The position numbers and the translations under genes were made by a program. A model generated the notes under the pieces. It made no database searches. It worked only from the letters and a program-made list of their open reading frames with translations, and had not been told where the DNA came from. 6,407 nt of DNA from Deinococcus sp. GTDB lineage: Bacteria > Deinococcota > Deinococci > Deinococcales > Deinococcaceae. This document shows positions 1 to 6,306 of this stretch, one piece after another. Position 1 is the stretch's first letter. Each line of letters opens with the position of its first letter. The stretch spans positions 1 through 6,407 of the forward strand of contig JAGLBF010000126.1 in the NCBI GenBank assembly GCA_018260375.1, in the 5' to 3' direction.

Positions 1-18
1 GTACTTCCGAATCAATCC

Positions 19-56
19 GAGCGGATGCGAGTGGGAACAGCATACGCATTCCGCTC
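19..56. repeat. Imperfect hairpin in the left intergenic region
   Basis: The arm GAGCGGATGCG (19-29) pairs with CGCATTCCGCTC (45-56), giving 11 base pairs with one bulged T at 49 and a 15-nt loop. No T-run follows on either strand, so it does not look like an intrinsic terminator. It may be a dispersed intergenic repeat or part of a structured RNA. The pairing is seen directly; the role is unknown. Confidence 0.4.
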
Positions 57-82
57 CATACCAGCGAAGGCAGAAAGACGCC

Positions 83-168
83 GCCTGCGCCGTGGCAAAA
101 CGTGTACTTTGGCGACACCCGCTGCCCTTTTCTTCCATCGCGTGTTTAACAAGGTTCAAGGCGCAGGC
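83..168. repeat. Long-range inverted repeat with an internal hairpin
   Basis: GCCTGCGCC (83-91) is the exact reverse complement of GGCGCAGGC (160-168). Inside it, GGCA (94-97) with TGCC (123-126) and GTGT (102-105) with ACAC (115-118) could form a smaller hairpin with a symmetric 4x4 internal loop. The rest of 1-238 shows no convincing gene: the frame open across it on the plus strand has no recognisable domain and runs into the 3' end of the FKBP gene. A 9-bp GC-rich match can arise by chance at this spacing, so a structured RNA is only a possibility. Confidence 0.25.
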
Positions 169-238
169 TGTATACCAACCAGACTGACGAGCGGAGTGCT
201 TCTGACTTCACACTCACCAACTCGCTACGGTACGCTTT

Positions 239-565
239 TTAGCGAATGTCTACCAGTTCTACATCAAAAATCAAGGTGGCATTGGCAGGGATGAGTCCAG
301 GTACGCCGCGAGTGCCATAGGCCATATCGCCCGGAATGGTCAGCTTGGCCTTGTCGCCTACCCGCAACTGGGCAATGCCTTCGTCCCAGCCGCGAATCAC
401 TTGGCCTGCGCCCAGGGTGAACTCTATCGGTTCGCCCCTGTCGCGGCTGCTGTCAAACTTTTGTCCGTTTTCCAGCGTACCCGTGTAGTGCACCTTGACC
501 GTTTGGCCCTTTTGTGCCTGAGCGCCTGTGCCTTCTTCGTACTTGTCTACTTTTAAATCACTCAT
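239..565 (-). CDS. FKBP-type peptidyl-prolyl cis-trans isomerase
   Basis: This 108-residue protein is a single complete FKBP domain, close in size to human FKBP12, that would catalyse cis-trans isomerisation of Xaa-Pro bonds during protein folding. Pocket residues of the family are visible: Y27 (VHYTG), F37 and D38 (KFDSS), R43, F49 (IEFTLG), V56, I57 and W60 (QVIRGW), Y83 (AYG), I92 and F100 near the C-terminus. The position equivalent to FKBP12 His87 is Val88, which is common in bacterial members. There is no signal peptide or chaperone insert, so it is probably cytosolic. I chose the ATG at 565 rather than an in-frame TTG at 589 because it starts where the family begins and lies 7 nt after a TANNNT box. 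It is 94 nt downstream of folC on the same strand. I found no clear terminator after its TAA. No gene symbol is assigned because bacterial FKBP names vary. Confidence 0.95.
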   Translation of the reverse strand: MSDLKVDKYEEGTGAQAQKGQTVKVHYTGTLENGQKFDSSRDRGEPIEFTLGAGQVIRGWDEGIAQLRVGDKAKLTIPGDMAYGTRGVPGLIPANATLIFDVELVDIR

Positions 566-578
566 GCCCTGTAGAGTA
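566..578 (-). promoter_or_regulatory. Leaderless-type -10 box for the FKBP gene
   Basis: On the minus strand TACTCT (578-573) matches TANNNT and is followed by exactly 7 nt (ACAGGGC) and then the ATG. Transcription would then begin at or next to the A of the start codon. No good -35 is seen. The GGG just before the ATG is too close for a normal ribosome-binding site, which also fits a leaderless transcript. Read-through from folC remains possible. Confidence 0.5.
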
Positions 579-659
579 ACACAAGCCAATTGTCCTGAGC
601 AGCCTATATTCGGGGCAAGCCGAGTAATCAGAATCGTTGAGACGGGGAGGGGGCGGAAC

Positions 660-1976
660 CTACTGCCAGCGCTCAGCCTGTGGCGCAGCCTGACCCAGCA
701 ACAAGGGCCGCAGCTCGCCTACCAAGTACAGGCTGCCGCAGGCCAGCGCCAGACCAGCAGGCAGCAAGCCAAGCGCTTCGGCGGGACTACTGCTCAGGCG
801 CACAGGTACACCCTCAAAGTAGGGCGCCAAGTCTACAGGGTCAGCAGCGCGTGGACTCAGCAGGGCGCGGGTTAAAATCACTTCACCAGCTACGCTCCGT
901 AACGCCTGCGCCACCCCTGCAATGTCCTTATCTGCTGCCGCACCAAACACTACAGGCAAAGACGCGCTACCCAGTGACTGCAGACCCAGTGACCGCAGTG
1001 CCAAAGCCACCGCTGCCGCGCCTGCTGGGTTATGTGCCCCGTCGAGCAGCACCGTGCGCGGCTGTCTGTCAGGGTGGCCCAGCCAGGTGAGTTTTTCCAG
1101 TCGCCCAGGCCAACTGGTGTGCGCCGCGCCGCGCTGAATGGCCGGGGTGGAAACGCCCAGCTGTACAGCTGCCAGTGCTGCCAGCGCTGCGTTGTAGGCC
1201 CCGTGCTCACCCAGCAGCGGCGTGCAAAATCTCAGCGGGCCGCTGCCTGTCGGTAAAGTCACCTGCCAACCATCAAAGCCCAGGCTTGTCAGCTGCACGG
1301 GGGGCAACACGGTAAGCTGCGCTCCAGTCGCCTGCAAAACGGGCAACACCTCTGCCTCTGCCGCTGTAACTGCAAGCTTACCAGCACGCAAAATGCCCGC
1401 CTTTTCCTGGGCAATCGCCTCTACGCTCTCCCCCAACACCTCGGTGTGATCAAGCGCCACATTGGTGATGATGCTCAGCACAGGCTCAAGCACGTTGGTG
1501 GCGTCCAAGCGGCCTCCCAAACCCACCTCCATCACCGCCAGCTCTACGCCGTGCTGGGCAAATAGCAGCACACCCAGCGCCACCACAATCTCAAAAAAAG
1601 TTGCTCCCAGTACCTCCGCATGCGGCCTAACTGTAGCCAGCGCCCGCGCCACCTCGTCGGCGGGGAGCGGCTGCCCGTTGACTACAAAGCGCTCGGCAAA
1701 ATGGGTCAGATGCGGGCTGGTAAACAGGCCCACCCGCCGCCCCTCTGCCTGCAACATGGCGCTCAGGGTAGCGCAGGTGCTGCCCTTGCCGTTGGTACCC
1801 CCCACCAGCACGGTGTCAAAGTGCCGCTGTGGGTCGCCCAGCACCGACAACAGGGCGCGGATACGCGCTAGGCCCACATGAACCCCAAAGCGTTGACGGG
1901 CAAAGAGCCACTCTATATTGGCATCTGTACGGGTATCTGTACTGGAATCTACAGCGGCATTGACATTGGTGTTCAC
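660..1976 (-). CDS. folC: Folylpolyglutamate synthase / dihydrofolate synthase
   Basis: FolC is a cytosolic Mur-ligase-family enzyme that uses ATP to add glutamate to folates, and in many bacteria also makes dihydrofolate from dihydropteroate. Numbered from the GTG at 1976 (438 residues, normal for the family): P-loop GGTNGKGST 59-67, TSPHL 86-90, the EVGLGGRLDATN block 150-161, TNVALDH with EVLG about 171-182, and EKAGI 191-195 with the lysine that is carbamylated in homologues. The glutamate-ligase C-terminal half has GEHGAYN 256-262, WPGRLE 289-294, LLDGAHNP 310-317 and CGSLYLVGE about 413-421. The GTG was preferred because it lies 4 nt after the ppaC stop with a weak GCGGG 8 nt upstream. 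An in-frame TTG at 2015 would add 13 unconserved residues and overlap ppaC. Even from the GTG, about 20 residues precede the conserved WLFARQRFG. Whether it is bifunctional cannot be decided here. Confidence 0.95.
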   Translation of the reverse strand: MNTNVNAAVDSSTDTRTDANIEWLFARQRFGVHVGLARIRALLSVLGDPQRHFDTVLVGGTNGKGSTCATLSAMLQAEGRRVGLFTSPHLTHFAERFVVNGQPLPADEVARALATVRPHAEVLGATFFEIVVALGVLLFAQHGVELAVMEVGLGGRLDATNVLEPVLSIITNVALDHTEVLGESVEAIAQEKAGILRAGKLAVTAAEAEVLPVLQATGAQLTVLPPVQLTSLGFDGWQVTLPTGSGPLRFCTPLLGEHGAYNAALAALAAVQLGVSTPAIQRGAAHTSWPGRLEKLTWLGHPDRQPRTVLLDGAHNPAGAAAVALALRSLGLQSLGSASLPVVFGAAADKDIAGVAQALRSVAGEVILTRALLSPRAADPVDLAPYFEGVPVRLSSSPAEALGLLPAGLALACGSLYLVGELRPLLLGQAAPQAERWQ

Positions 1977-1988
1977 GGGTTTAGCCCG
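1976..1988 (-). promoter_or_regulatory. Small hairpin at the ppaC/folC junction
   Basis: On the minus strand CGGG (1988-1985) can pair with CCCG (1979-1976) around the loop CTAAA, which contains the ppaC TAA stop. The left arm covers most of the weak folC ribosome-binding site (GCGGG) and the right arm includes the G of the folC GTG. A ribosome finishing ppaC would open it, so it may serve translational coupling. The stem is only 4 bp, so this is tentative. Confidence 0.3.
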
Positions 1989-2913
1989 CAAAGTAGGCTT
2001 CGAGCGGCGGTACAATCTGCTTTTTGCGGCTGATACGGCTGCCTAAGTCAGCTACTTCGTCCACGGTTTCGGCCCCAAACACATCATGTACCACTTTGGC
2101 CTCGGCGCCTGAGATCACCAAGGTACGGTTGGTTTCATTGAGAATATCCACCACGCTCAGCAAAATACCGCTCAGACCGCTGGCGATTTTCTCGTCTTGC
2201 ATAGCCGCAATTAGTTCAAGCTGGCGACCAAACACATAGGCGGGGTTGGTGGTTTCAATAACGCCCAGACCCCACTTGGCTTCTGCGGGGCCAAAGGGAA
2301 ACACCTTATAGTCTGTCTTGAGCAACTTATCGGCGGGCATGTCACCCAAATCACTCTTGGCAGCAAACATCTGCATGGCGTACGCCGTTACGTCACTAAT
2401 ACCCGCAATAGGGGCCAAAAATTCCACCGCATCACGGTCTGCCTGGGTGGTGGTAGGACTGCGAAATTCCAGGGTATCCGACAAAATAGCGCTAAGCATC
2501 AGCTTGGCATCGGTTAGCTCTATGCTCAGGCCCGCCTCGCGGTGCAACTTGAGCAGCACCGTCGCTGTACTGCCCACCGGCTCAAAGCGCAGATAAGCGG
2601 GCTGGGTGGTGGTCAGGTCGCCCAGTTTATGGTGGTCAATCACATAACGCACGTCTAGGTCACTGAGGTTCTTGACACTTTGCGCCGACTCATTATGGTC
2701 AACCAGGGCCACGCGTGCGCCTGCTGCCTGCTCAGGCAACAGCGCGGGCAACTGCACACCTGCCTCACGCAGCACAAACGCCGTTTCATTGTTAGGCTCG
2801 CCCAGTCGGTAAGCGGCGGTTTCTTGCCCAGTACGGCGCAAAAAGTTGGCATACACCAGCGCAGCGGTAATCGCGTCAGTATCGGGGTTCAGGTGTCCAA
2901 ATACAGAAATCAT
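1981..2913 (-). CDS. ppaC: Manganese-dependent inorganic pyrophosphatase (family II, DHH)
   Basis: Family II pyrophosphatase hydrolyses pyrophosphate to two phosphates in the cytosol, pulling biosynthetic reactions forward. The 310-residue length fits the plain, CBS-free form. The N-terminal DHH domain shows GHLNPDTDA (6-14), VDHNE (71-75), IDHH (92-95) and SDT (145-147). By alignment with the Bacillus subtilis enzyme, H7, D11, D13, D72, H94 and D146 are the metal ligands. The C-terminal DHHA2 domain ends with SRKKQ (295-299), the substrate-binding signature that separates this family from DHH exonucleases and NrnA-type enzymes. The ATG at 2913 gives a protein that starts directly on the first strand before GHLNPD, as in relatives. 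It is preceded by a leaderless-type -10 and lies just beyond the slpA terminator. Its stop is 4 nt from the folC start, so the two are almost certainly one operon. Confidence 0.96.
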   Translation of the reverse strand: MISVFGHLNPDTDAITAALVYANFLRRTGQETAAYRLGEPNNETAFVLREAGVQLPALLPEQAAGARVALVDHNESAQSVKNLSDLDVRYVIDHHKLGDLTTTQPAYLRFEPVGSTATVLLKLHREAGLSIELTDAKLMLSAILSDTLEFRSPTTTQADRDAVEFLAPIAGISDVTAYAMQMFAAKSDLGDMPADKLLKTDYKVFPFGPAEAKWGLGVIETTNPAYVFGRQLELIAAMQDEKIASGLSGILLSVVDILNETNRTLVISGAEAKVVHDVFGAETVDEVADLGSRISRKKQIVPPLEAYFAG

Positions 2914-2926
2914 GCCTAGTATTCTA
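2914..2926 (-). promoter_or_regulatory. Leaderless-type -10 box for ppaC-folC
   Basis: On the minus strand TAGAAT (2926-2921) is followed by 7 nt (ACTAGGC) and the ppaC ATG, the same spacing as at the FKBP gene. There is no well-placed ribosome-binding site. The expected -35 position falls inside the slpA terminator stem and does not resemble TTGACA, so the -10 would have to carry recognition. Confidence 0.6.
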
Positions 2927-2931
2927 ACAGT

Positions 2932-2977
2932 AAAAAAGCCCCCACCAGAGCCGTAAGGCGGTGGCAGAGACTTTTTT
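2932..2977 (-). terminator. Rho-independent terminator of slpA, possibly bidirectional
   Basis: CCACC (2942-2946) pairs with GGTGG (2960-2964), with an inner GCC/GGC (2950-2952/2957-2959) around a GTAA loop and a 3-nt bulge on one side. Read on the minus strand, the stem is followed by GGGC and six Ts (2937-2932), 22 nt past the slpA stop. Six Ts also lie on the plus side (2972-2977), so it could stop transcription both ways. Confidence 0.8.
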
Positions 2978-2999
2978 GAGATCGTGCGAGAAGAGAGGT

Positions 3000-5924
3000 T
3001 TAGAAGTTAATCTTCGTCGAAACCTTGAACGCCTGGGCCGTGCTGTTCTTGCTGGAATCGTTCAGGTTCTTGTAGTTAAACACACCATAAGCGGCGCGCA
3101 GACCGTAGGCTTCCAGTTGAGCATAGTAGCCGTCCAGTTCAGCGTCACCTGTGCTGCGCGAGCTCGTCCAAGGCGTACCATTACTGGGGTTAGCAAACAC
3201 GCTATCACTGGTAATGGAGTAAGCAGCGTTACGGCGGCCCACTACACCACTATCGCTGATACCGTTGCCTTTGTAGTACGAATAGCCCACGCTCAACTTG
3301 GCTTCAGGCACAATAAATTCGTTAAAGGTAATACCGCCGTTCGCAAACAGTTCAGAAGTTGAGTTGCTAATGTTCTGACGGTCAGAGACACCAGCAAACA
3401 GGCTGGGCTTGGTCACAACATCCAGCGGGTTGGTGGCCAACTGAATACCAAACTTCACTGATGAGTAAGAAGATACTTCGTTTGAGCCTTCATAGTTGCT
3501 CAAGCTACCATCACGGTAATCGCCATGAGCATCGCTTACCGCACGACCAGCGTTAGCGTTCTGGAAGCTGTGGAAACGAACAAAGGGAGTCAGTTTAACA
3601 AGACCAAAGTTGCCATCATATTTCGCGGCAGCCACAATATCAGTAAAGCCGTATTCTTTCACGTTCTGGTTATCATCATAGAACTTGGTGTAGTTCAAGT
3701 TGATATCCAGACCCTTAACCAGTGCATCAGCTGCTTTACCATCATGCTTCAGCGTAACGCCAAAGTTACTGCTGTTACCATAGTTAAAGTCATCGATGCC
3801 ATCGTAACCATCAAAATTGTTCCAGTAGGTGTTGTTACCAAATAGCTCAGTAACACGAACGTCACCAACAGTCGCATTGTTGTAGTAACCCTTCAGGCTA
3901 AAGCCGCTGATGGTGCTTGTACCTGCTTGTACGCCGTACGCGGTCTGACGAGCATCACCCACATAAGCAGAGATGTCAGGCTTATTGTTAGGAGTTATAG
4001 CGACAAAGCTATTCAGGTAACCGCCAACAGCAACAGGGCCTACAGAGAAGTTAGCTGTTACGCCATAGCCGTTTTCGTTAGGACCAAAGGGCATGCTGCT
4101 CTTGTATCCACCCGAACCAACATAAAAGTCAGCATCGTTGGCAGACATACCAGCAACACCGCTTTCATAATTGGGGTCAACATAGTGGTAGTTAGCCGTA
4201 ATTTTAACACCGCTGATGTCCACACCAAATTTAGCGTAGCCCGCTTTATCAGCGTCATCAAGATTAAAGCCACCTTTGCTTGCCAGCTTGCTCGCCACAA
4301 ACACACCGTCTACGCTCACAGGGCCAACTTTAAAGCTGGCATCAGCACCAAGGGCGTCACGGCGCAAGGGAGTACCCACATTGCCCTGTACGTAGTTAAG
4401 TGCCAAAGTACCAAAGCCTGCAGGCTGGGTGGCCAGGCGAACGCCAAAGTAACCGCCCGCAAAGGGAGACACAGGGCTGAGATAGCTTACGCCAGCCGCA
4501 TCTTTCATATTGATAGGCGCCAATGGATAAACCCAGCTCGCTCCTTCTTTACTAAACACACGGGGAGCTGCTGAACCTGCTACAACAGTAAACTTAGGTG
4601 CCAAAACGGGCAAGGTAGACGACGCATCAACAGTAGCGATAATACCACGGCGGTACAATACGTTAGCGCTGTCATTGTCGTTGGCCACCAGATAATCATT
4701 AAACTTAAAGTTGCTGTTGCTGCTGTTACCACTGTTGCTAAAACCGCCATCATAACGAATAGCAAATTTCACGCCACTGGCCGTAGAGCCTGATGCCTGT
4801 GCACGCTCTACCGTCAGGAAGGTTTCACTGTTGGTACCTGTAACTTTACCCGTAGCGTCAGTAGTGGCAGAAACAGCAGGGCTAGGGCCGTTCAACATGC
4901 GCAAGGTCGCACTTGCGCTGTTGATGATAATCGCACCGTTAGCCGTCTTGATGTTGCTCACACCAAAAGTAAGCTGCGCCTTAATCCCCGTAAAGCTGCC
5001 AGTAGTATCAGCGCAGCGGTACTTGGTGTTGTAGTCGCGCACTGTAGTAAACAGTACAGTACTTCCAGATGTCAAAGTCACCTTACAGAAGCTATCGCTG
5101 CTGAAATAATCACCAACAGGCATGCCCGTAGTCAGACGGTCAATATCAAAGTTCTGCGAACCGCTGGTCAGGCCGATAGAACCATAAGTCGCCTCTATGC
5201 TGCCGCCGATGGTGAACTTAGGTGCATTCTCCAGGGTGGCAACGCGGCCGTCGATGCTCTTCACACTGCTGCTCAGCGCATTAAAGTCGGTGCGGGTTAC
5301 AAAATCAGCCTGAGCAGCTTCAAGGGCGCTGGCACGGTCTTGCAAGTCCAGGATGTCCTGGTTGAGCAGCACGGTCAGGTCGTTGAGTGCGGCAATGCTG
5401 TTGGCGCTGTCATCAACGTCAGCGCGAAGGGTTTCGTAGTTAGCGCTCAGCTCATCAAAACGACCTGCTACACCAGCCAGGTCGGTATTGCCATTCAGAG
5501 CTTCTACGCGCTCTTCCAGGCGGGTAAAGTCTTCTTTACTCACTGCATTTTGCTCAAGGTCATTCACGCGCACGCCCAGGGCAGCCAAGTCAGCCGACAG
5601 TTCTTGTACGGCGTTTTGCAGGCTGGTCAGGGTTTCAGGGTCAAGACCAGCAGTCTGACCATTACCGATTTGGTTGAGCAGGCGGGCAATAATAACAGCA
5701 GCTTCGTAGCGGGTCAGGTTCTGAGTGCCACGGAAGGTACCGTCAGGGTAGCCGAGCAGTACACCATTGGCGACCAGGCGGTCAATAGCGTCTTTAGCCC
5801 AGTGACCAGCAGGAACGTCGGTCAAGGTTGGCACCTGAGCAACAACAGGTGTTACAGGCGCTGGCTGAGCAGCGGCTACCCCAAAGGACAGCGCCGCAGT
5901 AAGAATGAATACCGATTTCTTCAT
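3000..5924 (-). CDS. slpA: SlpA-like S-layer / outer-membrane beta-barrel protein with SLH domain
   Basis: This 974-residue envelope protein should link the outer membrane to the peptidoglycan-bound layer. Order of parts: signal peptide 1-19 (MKKS start, hydrophobic stretch, cleavage probably after AAA before Q20); one SLH domain about 33-86, with TDVPAGHWA, GYPDGTF and the TRYEAA motif that binds cell-wall polymer; a helical coiled coil about 96-233 rich in Leu, Ala, Glu and Asp; then a Gly/Asn/Ser/aromatic-rich beta-barrel from about 236 to the terminal KINF, whose last Phe fits an outer-membrane assembly signal. This matches SlpA of Deinococcus radiodurans (DR_2577, about 1,150 residues), which is a trimeric barrel; this copy is shorter. 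It has only two cysteines, C280 and C304, both near the start of the barrel. The ATG follows GGGGG by 6 nt. It is monocistronic: own promoter upstream and terminator downstream. It is visibly more AT-rich than folC. Confidence 0.93.
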   Translation of the reverse strand: MKKSVFILTAALSFGVAAAQPAPVTPVVAQVPTLTDVPAGHWAKDAIDRLVANGVLLGYPDGTFRGTQNLTRYEAAVIIARLLNQIGNGQTAGLDPETLTSLQNAVQELSADLAALGVRVNDLEQNAVSKEDFTRLEERVEALNGNTDLAGVAGRFDELSANYETLRADVDDSANSIAALNDLTVLLNQDILDLQDRASALEAAQADFVTRTDFNALSSSVKSIDGRVATLENAPKFTIGGSIEATYGSIGLTSGSQNFDIDRLTTGMPVGDYFSSDSFCKVTLTSGSTVLFTTVRDYNTKYRCADTTGSFTGIKAQLTFGVSNIKTANGAIIINSASATLRMLNGPSPAVSATTDATGKVTGTNSETFLTVERAQASGSTASGVKFAIRYDGGFSNSGNSSNSNFKFNDYLVANDNDSANVLYRRGIIATVDASSTLPVLAPKFTVVAGSAAPRVFSKEGASWVYPLAPINMKDAAGVSYLSPVSPFAGGYFGVRLATQPAGFGTLALNYVQGNVGTPLRRDALGADASFKVGPVSVDGVFVASKLASKGGFNLDDADKAGYAKFGVDISGVKITANYHYVDPNYESGVAGMSANDADFYVGSGGYKSSMPFGPNENGYGVTANFSVGPVAVGGYLNSFVAITPNNKPDISAYVGDARQTAYGVQAGTSTISGFSLKGYYNNATVGDVRVTELFGNNTYWNNFDGYDGIDDFNYGNSSNFGVTLKHDGKAADALVKGLDINLNYTKFYDDNQNVKEYGFTDIVAAAKYDGNFGLVKLTPFVRFHSFQNANAGRAVSDAHGDYRDGSLSNYEGSNEVSSYSSVKFGIQLATNPLDVVTKPSLFAGVSDRQNISNSTSELFANGGITFNEFIVPEAKLSVGYSYYKGNGISDSGVVGRRNAAYSITSDSVFANPSNGTPWTSSRSTGDAELDGYYAQLEAYGLRAAYGVFNYKNLNDSSKNSTAQAFKVSTKINF

Positions 5925-6093
5925 AGTAAACCCCCAAAAACATCACGCGTTGCAGTAGTAGGAGCTTAGACCTTTGAGCCCTATGGGGGCGAGTTGCCAA
6001 GTTTCCTCTCCCGGTACACATCAGCCTTTTGTCCGTTTCTGTCACGCCATCTCGCCTGACCATTCTGCTTTATGAGAATTATCAACTAAGACT
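5925..6093 (-). promoter_or_regulatory. slpA 5' leader with alternative pairings around the ribosome-binding site
   Basis: If transcription starts about 7 nt after the -10 at 6100-6105, the leader is about 170 nt. The ribosome-binding site is GGGGG (5935-5931), 6 nt before the ATG. On the transcript, CCCCCA (5989-5984) can pair with TGGGGG (5936-5931) and hide it. The same C-run can instead pair upstream, GGGAGAG (6012-6006) with CTCGCCC (5993-5987) with one mismatch, or locally as GCCC/GGGC (5990-5987/5981-5978). The pairings are seen; a switch is inferred. I do not recognise any named riboswitch class. Confidence 0.35.
6073..6084. promoter_or_regulatory. Imperfect palindrome near the slpA transcription start
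   Basis: TGAGAATTATCA has the form TGA-N-AATT-N-TCA, with 10 of 12 positions symmetric. On the minus strand it contains TGATAAT, which equals one half of a Fur-type 7-1-7 box, but the other half does not match well. It lies about 10-20 nt downstream of the predicted start, a position where a repressor could act. It could be chance in an AT-rich stretch. Confidence 0.2.
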
Positions 6094-6099
6094 AGAAAG

Positions 6100-6129
6100 A
6101 TGATACACAAATGAATAGAGCATGGTCAA
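6100..6129 (-). promoter_or_regulatory. slpA: Housekeeping-type promoter of slpA
   Basis: On the minus strand TTGACC (6129-6124) is a 5/6 match to the -35 consensus. After 18 nt comes TATCAT (6105-6100), a 5/6 match to the -10. This is the best promoter-like pair upstream of slpA and suits a strongly expressed surface protein. Start-site position is predicted, not seen. Confidence 0.6.
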
Positions 6130-6205
6130 GTGCTGACCCTTAATTGAGCCGGCCGACGCAATAAAACGGGGCATGTTTTCTTCTGCCAGACAGTAGCTCA
6201 AGAAT

Positions 6206-6230
6206 TTTTCATGAGGCTCATGTTTTCATG
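6206..6230. repeat. Operator-like palindrome overlapping two direct repeats
   Basis: CATGAGGCTCATG (6210-6222) is a perfect 6-bp inverted repeat around one central G. TTTTCATG occurs at 6206-6213 and 6223-6230, 17 nt apart, and CATGTTTTC occurs at 6172-6180 and 6219-6227. The site is about 80 nt upstream of the slpA -35, a plausible place for a regulator to bind. No known operator is recognised. Confidence 0.35.
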
Positions 6231-6266
6231 GCACCTCTTGTGATAGGGCGTGACAATACAGGGCCA

Positions 6267-6306
6267 CGTCGAGAAGGCGACCTGAGATGAGGCGGCCTTC
6301 TCGACG
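6267..6306. repeat. Perfect 12-bp inverted repeat (hairpin)
   Basis: CGTCGAGAAGGC (6267-6278) is the exact reverse complement of GCCTTCTCGACG (6295-6306), with a 16-nt loop that adds a CCT/AGG pairing (6281-6283/6290-6292). Neither strand has a T-run after it, so it is not a standard intrinsic terminator. CCTGAG in the loop (6281-6286) also matches CTCAGG just outside (6307-6312), and AGGTG/CACCT (6310-6314/6320-6324) makes a further small hairpin. Confidence 0.6.

Noticed and set aside
186..240. Weak hairpin with a T-run as a terminator after the FKBP gene
   Set aside because: The stem (GAGTG/CACTC) is short and the T-run lies on the wrong strand for the FKBP transcript, 11 nt or more from the stem.
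25..294. Plus-strand open frame of 89 codons at the left edge
   Set aside because: Low-complexity, Arg/Thr/Ser-rich translation without a recognisable domain; it overlaps the well-supported FKBP 3' end in antisense.
566..589. TTG at 589 as the FKBP start, adding 8 residues
   Set aside because: The extra residues are not part of the family, and the ATG at 565 has the leaderless -10 spacing.
589..618. TTGCCC, 18 nt, GACAAT as a promoter for the FKBP gene
   Set aside because: Both boxes are weaker than the TACTCT box next to the ATG; kept only as an alternative.
3927..4574. Plus-strand open frame of 215 codons antisense to the slpA barrel
   Set aside because: Repetitive Val/Ile/Ala/Thr composition typical of the complement of a beta-barrel gene; no recognisable protein.
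5340..5969. Plus-strand open frame of 209 codons antisense to the start of slpA
   Set aside because: Mirror of slpA codon bias; no domain, no signal for a start, and the opposite strand encodes an unmistakable SLH and coiled-coil region.
5794..6063. Minus-strand open frame across the slpA start in another frame
   Set aside because: Overlaps the signal peptide and SLH coding region of slpA and has no domain or ribosome-binding site.
6198..6229. Two tiny overlapping minus-strand frames (MKT, then MSLMKNS) after an AAGAGGTG sequence
   Set aside because: Too short to support, and they lie upstream of the predicted slpA promoter, so would not be in its transcript.
6267..6306. The 12-bp hairpin as an intrinsic terminator
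   Set aside because: Neither strand has a T-run after the stem.
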